A stretch of 26,292 nt of DNA from a virus. Below, in pieces: positions 1 through 7,621 of the stretch. Below the pieces are notes generated by a model, which saw only the letters and a list, made by a program, of their open reading frames with translations, made no database searches and was not told where the DNA came from. Position 1 is the stretch's first letter. Every line of letters begins with the position of its first letter. The stretch lies in IMG/VR virus record IMGVR_UViG_3300031952_000118, positions 1 to 26,292 of that record; one strand, written 5' to 3'. A program made the translations under genes and the position numbers.

Positions 1-2439
1 TGATTGTAGCTTTGATATAATCATAAGATTCTTATCAGAATCGTAAAGACCAATATCAGTTATATAAGATTTCGTTCCTTGAGTCCACGTTGGGTTTGAT
101 GTTGCTTGAAATTCAGCTTGTCCTAAATTAATTTTATACCTCATTTCATAGATAGTTGCTTGAATATCTGTCTCTAGCGAACCATAGAAATAATATTCAT
201 CACCAAAATTCAAAGATGGTGTAGTAGTTCCAACAGGTGTTAGAGGTATATATGTATTTAAATTGTAATAAGGTGCATTATCATATTCATCTTGAGTAAT
301 GGTAAATGTATTACCTGTTATACCTTCTTGAGTTATATATCCGTTAACTGTTGTCGCACTTAATTGTGATGTCACATCAATTATCTTCCACTCGGATGAA
401 TCAGGTCTAATATCACCAGTAACTTTTTGACAAATAATTTCAAATTTATCACCATAAAATCCTTGTGGTACATCACAAACAGATGGACATAATGTTGTCG
501 TAGTTGTGGTAGTTCCGTAAGTTGTTGTGGTTGTTGTAGTTATAGGATAATACGTGGTTGTTGTAGTTGTTGGTGAATATGTAGGTTGAGTTAAACAACC
601 AAACTCAGCGCCAAACCTAATTGATACGTTTTGAGATGTAATAGGTAAACAAGTTAAGTTAGGACCTTGTATCTTAGTATAATAGTTACAATGTAGTGAA
701 TTAGTAAAATTAGTTGTATTACCAATTCTATAACTTACATACATATACTCAGTATCACCTGTTAACACGCCAACTAACGACTCATTATTAGTTCCACATG
801 TGTTTGGTGTTATTAATGTAAGTTTTGGTGATGGTAGAGTCCAATTACGATTTGACTTATAAGACATTGATGCAATAATTTCCTCATCATCAATTACTAT
901 GATTTTTTGGTCAGGAAAAACTTTACCAACTCTACTTGGGAACCCGTTATCATTCGTATTAGTATCCCATAATTGGAAGTACCTCATACCAGGGTTATTC
1001 ATATCCGTATTCTTAGTCGACTTCAAGTATTGAACTTTAAATAAATCCAAATCGTCGTACCCTGGAGGGTCAACCCAAAAAGTTTCACCTAAACAACATT
1101 CAGGATTTTTATGCCACATAAGCCATGGGATATGTAGTCTAAAGTTTCTTGCTTGTCCCGTAGTGTCAGCTGGTGATGAAGGGTCATAAGGCTCTAATGC
1201 AAATTTTTCACCATAAAAGAAATCAATACTTTGATTTGTGTAGTGAATAATGGCGATAGATTTTTGGTCTTTTGGTGGTACAGTAACTATTTCGTCGAAA
1301 GAGTTATAGTAGTATACTGAACTGCTATCAGTCTGACCACTATTCGACATATAACCCAAATATTCTTTTGACCCGATATATGTCGCCGAACCAAAACCAT
1401 TAAAACCTATTGTTTGTCCTGTAATTATTCCTGCAGGATTTTCAGACCATGGAATATTCATATTCCAAACTTTAACATCTGATTCATCTGTATTACAAAC
1501 AGATTCAAAATTAATAACATTCTCATTCCAATGAGCGTATGGTGTTACGGAATCATAAAGTGATGTCATGTTTGGTGGATATACAAGAGTTCTTGCATAA
1601 CAAACATTTGAGAATTCTGAGAAATTAGGTGTTGGTCTATCTAATGTGTAAACACCTAAACAAATATCAACAATTTTATAAGTCATCATTGAATAACAAC
1701 TACTCATATTCATAAGACAATCAGGTCCCACAACAGGGTCGCAATTAGTTGTTGGTGTTGGTGATGGACAAAATGTTGTAGTTGGTGATGGTGTTGGTAC
1801 TGGTGGGTCACAAGGGCTTGTACTTGTTGGTGTTGGAGTCGGTGATGGTGTTGGTGTTGGTGATGGTACAGGATGTGTAACACATGAACAATTAGTTTTC
1901 CCTTTACCATCATAATAAATTGTTAAGAAATCCCCAATCGCAGGCATTCTAACAATATCAGTATTACATCCCGAATAAATTAACTCAATAGTTGTACCAC
2001 CAGTCAATGTTGACATATTAACAACATAATTAGAATTAATAACATGAGAACTATTTGTAATTGCACTCCAATTAATTGTTTGTGCGGTAAGGTCTCCAGC
2101 AAAAAATCCTCTCATAGCCGCTCTATTATATATAGGAGAAACTACAGGGTCTGAATAAGGAATACCATATGTATTACCTGTAATACCATCAACATAATAT
2201 GGGTATTTTACATATTGTTTATTTGATTGTGTTGGTGCCGAATTTTGTGAATTAAAATTAGGTTCTAATATGTTTGTATTGGATTGATTGTATGAACTTG
2301 GAAGAGAGTTATACGAAACTTCTCCATCACCAATTTGGAAATACGAAATATTGAAATTACCTTGAGATAGTTTTTGTCTTCCCGTATCTGTTAATCTCGT
2401 ATTAACTAACCCCGATGTATTTTTTAATATATAACTCAT
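1..2439 (-). CDS. Tail fibre / collar-type structural protein, 3' end beyond window
   Basis: The frame is open from the ATG at 2439 to the left edge, giving 813 residues without a stop, so the C-terminus is missing. The first 45 residues (SGLVNTRLTDTGRQ, then FQIGDGEVSY) resemble the short N-terminal attachment domain of phage tail-fibre and tail-collar proteins, in which a 'T..G...L' helix precedes a 'GDG' turn. A Pro-Thr/Pro-Ser linker lies at about residues 187-233 and three runs of Thr at about 619-652. The last visible part (SYITDIGLYDSDKNLMIISK) is also typical of fibre attachment domains. It is Cys-containing throughout and has no signal peptide. It follows the 448-residue fibre gene after a 29-base gap and is the last gene of the adhesion block. 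A virion fibre role is inferred from the N-terminus, the linkers and the neighbours; the receptor is unknown. Confidence 0.7.
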   Translation of the reverse strand, partial: MSYILKNTSGLVNTRLTDTGRQKLSQGNFNISYFQIGDGEVSYNSLPSSYNQSNTNILEPNFNSQNSAPTQSNKQYVKYPYYVDGITGNTYGIPYSDPVVSPIYNRAAMRGFFAGDLTAQTINWSAITNSSHVINSNYVVNMSTLTGGTTIELIYSGCNTDIVRMPAIGDFLTIYYDGKGKTNCSCVTHPVPSPTPTPSPTPTPTSTSPCDPPVPTPSPTTTFCPSPTPTTNCDPVVGPDCLMNMSSCYSMMTYKIVDICLGVYTLDRPTPNFSEFSNVCYARTLVYPPNMTSLYDSVTPYAHWNENVINFESVCNTDESDVKVWNMNIPWSENPAGIITGQTIGFNGFGSATYIGSKEYLGYMSNSGQTDSSSVYYYNSFDEIVTVPPKDQKSIAIIHYTNQSIDFFYGEKFALEPYDPSSPADTTGQARNFRLHIPWLMWHKNPECCLGETFWVDPPGYDDLDLFKVQYLKSTKNTDMNNPGMRYFQLWDTNTNDNGFPSRVGKVFPDQKIIVIDDEEIIASMSYKSNRNWTLPSPKLTLITPNTCGTNNESLVGVLTGDTEYMYVSYRIGNTTNFTNSLHCNYYTKIQGPNLTCLPITSQNVSIRFGAEFGCLTQPTYSPTTTTTTYYPITTTTTTTYGTTTTTTTLCPSVCDVPQGFYGDKFEIICQKVTGDIRPDSSEWKIIDVTSQLSATTVNGYITQEGITGNTFTITQDEYDNAPYYNLNTYIPLTPVGTTTPSLNFGDEYYFYGSLETDIQATIYEMRYKINLGQAEFQATSNPTWTQGTKSYITDIGLYDSDKNLMIISKLQS

Positions 2440-2443
2440 GTTT

Positions 2444-2450
2444 ATAAATA
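2444..2450 (-). promoter_or_regulatory. TATTTAT box, 4 nt before a start codon
   Basis: On the minus strand the sequence reads TATTTAT AAAC ATG, directly before the fibre gene starting at 2439. The same heptamer precedes most other genes here that have an upstream gap. No Shine-Dalgarno core is visible. It could be a translation-initiation element or the -10 part of a promoter giving a very short leader. Confidence 0.45.
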
Positions 2451-2468
2451 TTCTTACTTATTCTTTTA

Positions 2469-3815
2469 TTATGGTTTACTTGGAGTATTTACTGTACAAC
2501 AATCACATCCACTAATAAGTGGGTTTAATATATAAAATGTATCGCCATAAGTTGCCGTTGAGCACTCAAAAATTGGTAGTGTTCTAATTTGGGTTGTTGT
2601 TGTATTAATAACCATGGTATCTCCATTTGTTACTGATACAGAAACCCAGTTATCATTTTTTGTTGTGACATACACACTAGTGCCTTGACAACCGTTAATT
2701 GTATTTGTTGTAACAACATTTGATGACCCTGTCGATGTTATTGATATTACTGTTGAGTTTTTATTTAAAACACTATTACTTATAATGCTAGCTGAAGTTG
2801 AGTTAGGCCCTCTACCAAAACCATTCGTGTGTAGTAAATCAAATGTAATGGTTGTTCCAATAGGAAGTGTTGGGGTGACATTTACAGTAGTAGTATATTG
2901 TGTTGTTAATGTTGTTAAATTATTTGTTGTTACATTATTTGTTGTTAGTAAACTAATAGTATATGTTGTTGGCGTGGTAAAGTTATTTAATATAACAGTT
3001 TCACTTGTACTTAAATTATTTAAAGAATCCTTAATTTGTAAAATAAATGTTCCAGGGCATAATCCATTAAATAATCCTGAACTACTAAATGTTACCCCAT
3101 TATCAATTGAATACTGATATGGTGGTGTTCCGTTAGAAGGGTTTATGGTTATTGTACCATCACATTCACAACTTGGTTGATTAATTGATGATAGGAATAT
3201 TGGTGAGTTTGAAAGTGGTACACATTCTCCTTCTTGTGCAACAACGGTACCGTTAATACCAACTAAATACCAACCTGTTAATGGTGGATATGGTGAAGAA
3301 GATAATGTTTGATAATATAATGACCCACCAATAACTTTCCATCGATTTAATGATATATCCCAAACAATCTGATATACTGAGTCATCTGATATCCATTTTT
3401 GAAAACCGCCAATATCCGTACCATTAGGATTAAAGTGAATTAAAATTTCCCCCAAAATAGTTAAACAAAAATCATAGGTTATCACAGGCTCCACAGGTGT
3501 TGTGGTTGTTGTTGTAGTAGGAACAGGGACGCTTAAAACACATGTTGTTGTCGCAGTAAAATCAGGTCCACTATCAGGCCAAGAATAATCAGTAACAATT
3601 GCGGTGTAACTACCAACACCTAAATTAACAATCGCTGGTGACACATTATCATTAGACCAAACAACAGTATATGGTGGTGTTCCACCTGTAATAGAAACAG
3701 ATAACTCTCCATCAGTCGCATTTGGTGATGACGGATTTTGAACAATACACCCAACGGTCATCGGGAATATTGTAATTACATTACATTCGTTTCTTGGTTC
3801 AGGTAAAATCGCCAT
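2469..3815 (-). CDS. Tail fibre / adhesin with two SprB-like repeats
   Basis: This 448-residue protein looks like a modular fibre. A first SprB-like (Ig/PKD-like) repeat spans about residues 34-76 (DGELSVSITGGTPPYTVVWSN, ending GSYTAIVTD). A Thr-rich linker of seven consecutive Thr follows at 100-106. Residues 111-200 form a separate globular unit rich in Trp and Tyr. A second SprB-like repeat lies at about 207-265 (DGTITINPSNGTPPYQYSID). The remainder to 448 is strongly Thr/Asn-rich and ends in a Cys cluster (CDCC at 437-440). SprB repeats are known from the gliding adhesin of flavobacteria. The phage protein probably uses the fold for surface display or host binding, which is inference. There is no signal peptide, as expected for a virion protein. 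It lies 30 bases after the glycosyltransferase gene. Confidence 0.7.
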   Translation of the reverse strand: MAILPEPRNECNVITIFPMTVGCIVQNPSSPNATDGELSVSITGGTPPYTVVWSNDNVSPAIVNLGVGSYTAIVTDYSWPDSGPDFTATTTCVLSVPVPTTTTTTTPVEPVITYDFCLTILGEILIHFNPNGTDIGGFQKWISDDSVYQIVWDISLNRWKVIGGSLYYQTLSSSPYPPLTGWYLVGINGTVVAQEGECVPLSNSPIFLSSINQPSCECDGTITINPSNGTPPYQYSIDNGVTFSSSGLFNGLCPGTFILQIKDSLNNLSTSETVILNNFTTPTTYTISLLTTNNVTTNNLTTLTTQYTTTVNVTPTLPIGTTITFDLLHTNGFGRGPNSTSASIISNSVLNKNSTVISITSTGSSNVVTTNTINGCQGTSVYVTTKNDNWVSVSVTNGDTMVINTTTTQIRTLPIFECSTATYGDTFYILNPLISGCDCCTVNTPSKP

Positions 3816-3832
3816 TGTTATTTTATTATACT

Positions 3833-3839
3833 ATAAATA
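3833..3839 (-). promoter_or_regulatory. TATTTAT box, 17 nt before a start codon
   Basis: The minus strand has TATTTAT, a 17-base spacer containing TATAATAAAA, then the ATG at 3815. The box lies in the 30-base gap after the glycosyltransferase stop codon. The spacing is the longest of the set, so this copy is less certain than those at 4-5 bases. Confidence 0.3.
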
Positions 3840-3845
3840 ATCAGA

Positions 3846-4823
3846 TTATTGTTTTTTTACAATAGATTTCATAACATCTATATATTTTTTTGTTGAGCTA
3901 TGTTCTTCGACGTAATCAAAATATTCAAAATTCTCAGTTAATTTTGTTAATGGGTTAACATTAATAAAATCACCTTTATAAAATTTTGTTGTTTTCATAT
4001 CTGAAGTTACTCCAGCCATATGAAGTATTGGTCTTTGTTCGTAGATTGGTATTGAATCGGTTGCCCATGAAAAATCTAAATCTTTAACTACTTTGGTCTC
4101 TTTTCCAAAGTACCATAAGTTCCATAATAATGACCACATTTCTGCAGTCCAAAATTGTATCTCACCAGGATTTATAGGAAAACGTCGTTGGTAATCAACC
4201 ATTTGGTCATACAGTGGGGTACAATCCATATAAATTTTTTCCCAAACCATCCAATCTGTTTTTTTAATCAAATATTGACCACCACCCGAATTTTCTTCAT
4301 TACATTCAATACATTCGGTAGTAATTCCAATAACATCAGCCATTTCTTGTAGTAATTGTCCTTGATTAGATTGTGAGTGATGTAATTCATATCTCTTACA
4401 ACAATCCATAATATAATTAAATCCAATATACCCCACAGTATCTGAAAGATATATGACATCATCCTCCATTAGTTTTTTGAAATCAGGTAATTCTCTAAAA
4501 ATTATATCCGCATCATGTAAGAAAAAACATTCTCCATGTTGAGGGAATTCCTTTAACCATTTATGAATTAAAAATGGTTTAATATTTGGAATATAGTGTT
4601 TTTGTTCTCTATCATCTAAATAATGGTGAACATTAATACCCAATTCTTTTAATTTTAATGAATCTGTAGTTGGTTCAGTATTTGGTACAACAATACCAAA
4701 AATAACATGTATTTGGTTTGGTAAAACGCCTTTTTCTATAAAATTTTCAACGTACACTCTAACTTGCCAATGAAAATACTGCACATCAGGTTGGGCACAT
4801 ACAAATGTTAAATTGTTCTCCAT
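3846..4823 (-). CDS. Putative glycosyltransferase (GT-A-like, DXD motif)
   Basis: The 325-residue product begins MENNLTFVCAQPD, with an N-terminal beta-strand pattern like a GT-A nucleotide-sugar fold. A DXD motif is visible as H103-D104-A105-D106 inside the hydrophobic strand CFFLHDADIIF; this motif normally binds the metal and nucleotide sugar. A Gly-rich stretch (SGGGQYLIKKTDW) and a conserved-looking H-M-A-G near the C-terminus fit acceptor and nucleotide-site elements of such enzymes. There is no membrane segment or signal peptide, so it should act in the cytoplasm. It is embedded between fibre genes whose products carry Thr runs and Pro-Thr linkers. That makes O-glycosylation of the fibres a possible role, but donor and acceptor cannot be read from sequence. 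The general appearance recalls families that glycosylate hydroxyproline or polysaccharide acceptors; the family assignment is uncertain. Confidence 0.65.
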   Translation of the reverse strand: MENNLTFVCAQPDVQYFHWQVRVYVENFIEKGVLPNQIHVIFGIVVPNTEPTTDSLKLKELGINVHHYLDDREQKHYIPNIKPFLIHKWLKEFPQHGECFFLHDADIIFRELPDFKKLMEDDVIYLSDTVGYIGFNYIMDCCKRYELHHSQSNQGQLLQEMADVIGITTECIECNEENSGGGQYLIKKTDWMVWEKIYMDCTPLYDQMVDYQRRFPINPGEIQFWTAEMWSLLWNLWYFGKETKVVKDLDFSWATDSIPIYEQRPILHMAGVTSDMKTTKFYKGDFINVNPLTKLTENFEYFDYVEEHSSTKKYIDVMKSIVKKQ

Positions 4824-4894
4824 ATTATGTTTTAAAATAAATATAATTAAGTATCCATCTTAATAAATGGTGTTTTGGTGGATATTTATATTAT
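4824..4894. promoter_or_regulatory. Divergent intergenic region with two TATTTAT boxes
   Basis: This 71-base AT-rich gap separates the minus-strand glycosyltransferase gene from the plus-strand 58-residue gene, the only divergent junction in the window. A minus-strand TATTTAT lies at 4837-4843, 13 bases before the ATG at 4823. A plus-strand TATTTAT lies at 4883-4889, 5 bases before the ATG at 4895. Read on the minus strand, 4890-4883 is also TATAAATA, identical to the T4 late promoter box, 60 bases upstream of the glycosyltransferase start. Promoter activity is inferred from position only. Confidence 0.45.
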
Positions 4895-5071
4895 ATGAAA
4901 CTACTAAAAACAATATCAAATTTGGTTTCTGAATCTAAAGAAGCATACGAGGTTGCCTGTGAAAAAGGTGTTCCTGAAAAGGAATTAGACCGATTAGAGA
5001 AAAACTATAATGAATCTCTAAAACTTATGAGACTTTATGGTAGTTTAGGTAAGACAGACCCTAATAATTAA
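4895..5071 (+). CDS. Small 58-residue plus-strand protein of unknown function
   Basis: The ORF runs from ATG at 4895 to TAA at 5069-5071 and encodes MKLLKTISNLVSESKEAYEV and 38 further residues, ending GKTDPNN. It is charged (many Lys and Glu), almost free of aromatic residues, and predicted by eye to be mostly helical, with a possible coiled coil around KELDRLEKNYNESLKLMRL. It is the only plus-strand gene seen. Support for a real gene: it fills almost exactly the space between the divergent glycosyltransferase and the convergent fibre gene (3 bases from that gene's TAG stop), has a TATTTAT box 5 bases before its ATG like its minus-strand neighbours, and has a protein-like composition. Function unknown; a small regulatory, chaperone or host-takeover protein are all possible. 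Confidence 0.65.
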   Translation: MKLLKTISNLVSESKEAYEVACEKGVPEKELDRLEKNYNESLKLMRLYGSLGKTDPNN

Positions 5072-5074
5072 TCA

Positions 5075-7621
5075 CTAACAAGGGTCGCCATAACAAATAC
5101 CATTAGTAAAAACTCCCATTGAATAAGCGGGATTGCCAGAAAATGGTGTCCATGGATTTGTAAATGGTAATGAAAAATACAGTACATTATCCTGATAAAA
5201 AGCTACAGAATCTATAACACCACTTTGGGTACATAAACAAAAACTAGGGGCGTAGACAACGGTTTGGTAAGATGATTGTGGGTCACCTGAGCAATCAGTA
5301 TAGTTTATTTCAACAACATCATTATAATTAGGATTAATAGTATTACCTGTTGCTAAGAATGGTAAATTAGAATCAATACAAATACAAGAACAAGGTCCTC
5401 CAGATGTTTCAGTTGGGGTGGGTGTAGGCGTTTGTGTTGGTGTAGGTGTAGGTGTTTGGGTAGGTGTTGGTGTTGGTGTTGGTGTATTAATACAACTAAC
5501 ACATGAAATATCATAATATATTTTCATAGTAACAATAACTTGAGCGTCCGATAAAGAACCACAATCGGTTAAAATCTCAATAGTATTTGTTTCGGGGTTA
5601 ATATTCACACTTGCAATACCTTCAAATTGTAACAATAAATCCGTGATTGTGTCATACCATTCGTTATCCGATGGGTATTCATTTAATGTTGTACCAGTAT
5701 AAAATTGTTGAGTTAAAACATCACCACTAACACTAACAATAGCTTCAAAAATTGCGGTATTTAAAATACAATTTGTGTCGTCAATGGTTAAATCATAAAA
5801 CCCTTCATTCAACATTTGTTTAGGACCTTTTTTAATTGCATCTGTTGAAGTAATAAAATCGGTATCACATATAGTATATGTTTGGTAAGATTCTACAACA
5901 TTAGTACCCGCAATAATAACTGTTTTTGTTTTACTACATCCATTATTATCAATAACGGTAAGTGAGTAAGTGCCAGCAGATAAACTATTAACCGTGGTTC
6001 CCGTTTGACCATTAACATTACTACTCCAATTTAACGTAAATGGTGGTATACCATTAGTTATGTATGTGGTAATTGTACCATCAGAACCATTAACCGTATT
6101 AGTCCCATTTAAAATAAAATCAGGATTTGATGACGGGTCAATTAAAACAGTATTAGTTTGTTGACACCCACTTCCGTTTGTAACACTAGCCGTGTATAAC
6201 CCTGAAGATAGATTACTAAATGTATATGCACTTAAACCTGTAGGTCCATAAATTTGCCCATTTACTTCATACGTATAAGGTCCTGTACTACCTGAAATTT
6301 CCAATTCAATTGCACCATTATTAAAACCACAGGTTGTACCTGTCGTTGTAGTTGTTAGATTAAACTGAACAGTATTATTAATGGTATAAGCACTTATAAA
6401 GGTACAAACCCCATCGCTAATAGTTAAATTATAGGTACCACCTGAAAGTCCTGTAAATTGCCAGTTTTGATTTGTAGTACTTTGAGTCAAATGATGACCA
6501 TCAGGGTATTCTAAATCGTAAGTATAATTACCACTACCCCCAAATAATTGGATTGGATTTAAGGACCCTCCATTATTGTTACAGATTGAATTATTAACCC
6601 CAATGGTAACAATACTAAATCCACCTGGAGGTAATAAGGTTGTACTCGCAATAAAATTACATAAACCAGCATCCGTCACTTGTACTGTAAAAGTACCTGA
6701 GGCTAAATTTGTAAAAGTATAAGTTTGGTCAAATGTAATAGTTATAGTTCCATTTGAACCTGAAAAATAATATGGCGCGGTTCCTCCTGTTATTGTGACA
6801 GTAATTTCCCCATCAGACGCAAAACAACTTGGACTAATAGAGGTAAATGAACCTAATCCAACTAGAGGTACTTGTAATACAGTTGTTGATTTAACAATAG
6901 AACAACCCGTACCATCAGTAACAGTAACACTGTATGTTGCAGCACTTAAGTCAGTTATAGATGAACCTGTTGCCCCATTAGACCATAAATAATTGTATGG
7001 TGGTGTACCTGTTAATCCTGTTATAAATATTTTACCCGAATCAACTGCACATCCAGCGTCATTAACAACATAAAACCCATAATCAACCGTTTCCGCACTT
7101 TGAACAATACAAGTTTCTGACTTACCTGTACATCCACCCCCATCATCACCAATAACATAATAAATTCCAGGGCCTAATATATTGTTAAACTCAAATGTGT
7201 TTGTTACCGATGAACCTGAAGTTATATAACCATCGGTAGTTTCGTAAAGGTAAAAATTAGCGACACTATATAGATTTTGTGTTGCCGCAGTAAGACTACC
7301 ATTTTCTAAACCACAAGTTGTATTAGTGTGAGAAGTAATACTCACACAGGTACCACTTGATATGTAGATATTAACAGGGAATACCGTCGATGACGGTACA
7401 CAAGAATCAATAATATTAAACGTGTAAGTTCCTGCCGATAATGAGGCAATACCATATTGAGTAATACCAGCACCTAACGCAATAGTTCCTAATGGAGGAT
7501 TAATCCATTGGATGGTATAATCAGGAGCCGTACCAAAGATATCAATAATAAAACCACCGTCATTGATATTTGAACAGTCTCCAATTATTATTGATGGGGT
7601 ATATGTTAAAAGACAAGACAT
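5075..7621 (-). CDS. Tail fibre / adhesin with about seven SprB-like repeats
   Basis: This 848-residue protein is built mainly of about seven tandem SprB-like Ig/PKD-type repeats between residues 10 and 570. Each has a Cys near its start, a 'GG-x-PPY' or 'GTxPY' turn and an ending like 'LSAGTYSLTVTDxxGC' (for example 197-240, 268-321 and 512-562). Residues 595-707 form a separate domain that also appears at the C-terminus of the upstream 1006-residue protein. A (Pro-Thr)n linker follows at 712-738, and then a Cys-rich C-terminal domain starting PCSCICID. The repeats are a known feature of the flavobacterial gliding adhesin SprB. Its start ATG overlaps the stop of the preceding gene (TAATG), so the two are probably translated together. 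It ends in TAG, 3 bases from the convergent small gene. A host-binding fibre is inferred. Confidence 0.75.
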   Translation of the reverse strand: MSCLLTYTPSIIIGDCSNINDGGFIIDIFGTAPDYTIQWINPPLGTIALGAGITQYGIASLSAGTYTFNIIDSCVPSSTVFPVNIYISSGTCVSITSHTNTTCGLENGSLTAATQNLYSVANFYLYETTDGYITSGSSVTNTFEFNNILGPGIYYVIGDDGGGCTGKSETCIVQSAETVDYGFYVVNDAGCAVDSGKIFITGLTGTPPYNYLWSNGATGSSITDLSAATYSVTVTDGTGCSIVKSTTVLQVPLVGLGSFTSISPSCFASDGEITVTITGGTAPYYFSGSNGTITITFDQTYTFTNLASGTFTVQVTDAGLCNFIASTTLLPPGGFSIVTIGVNNSICNNNGGSLNPIQLFGGSGNYTYDLEYPDGHHLTQSTTNQNWQFTGLSGGTYNLTISDGVCTFISAYTINNTVQFNLTTTTTGTTCGFNNGAIELEISGSTGPYTYEVNGQIYGPTGLSAYTFSNLSSGLYTASVTNGSGCQQTNTVLIDPSSNPDFILNGTNTVNGSDGTITTYITNGIPPFTLNWSSNVNGQTGTTVNSLSAGTYSLTVIDNNGCSKTKTVIIAGTNVVESYQTYTICDTDFITSTDAIKKGPKQMLNEGFYDLTIDDTNCILNTAIFEAIVSVSGDVLTQQFYTGTTLNEYPSDNEWYDTITDLLLQFEGIASVNINPETNTIEILTDCGSLSDAQVIVTMKIYYDISCVSCINTPTPTPTPTQTPTPTPTQTPTPTPTETSGGPCSCICIDSNLPFLATGNTINPNYNDVVEINYTDCSGDPQSSYQTVVYAPSFCLCTQSGVIDSVAFYQDNVLYFSLPFTNPWTPFSGNPAYSMGVFTNGICYGDPC

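Noticed and set aside
1710-1913. 67-residue His/Gln-rich minus-strand ORF
   Set aside because: It is an out-of-frame reading of the Pro-Thr linker DNA of the left-edge fibre gene. The His/Gln repeats come from the CACCAACAC repeat.
2785-3117. 110-residue plus-strand ORF
   Set aside because: It lies wholly opposite the 448-residue fibre gene. Its Val-rich composition is the complement of the Thr/Asn codons there.
3836-3858. Hairpin AATAATC/GATTATT followed by a T-run on the plus strand
   Set aside because: No plus-strand gene ends there, the stem is short and AT-only, and the T-run is the Lys-Lys coding end of the glycosyltransferase.
4883-4890. T4-type late promoter TATAAATA on the minus strand
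   Set aside because: The match is exact, but the box also reads as TATTTAT on the plus strand next to the small gene. In this AT-rich DNA one further copy (22810-22803) is badly spaced, so I could not call it a promoter with confidence.
5400-5490. Short tandem repeats resembling a CRISPR array
   Set aside because: The units are 6 bases with no spacers and encode a Pro-Thr linker in frame.
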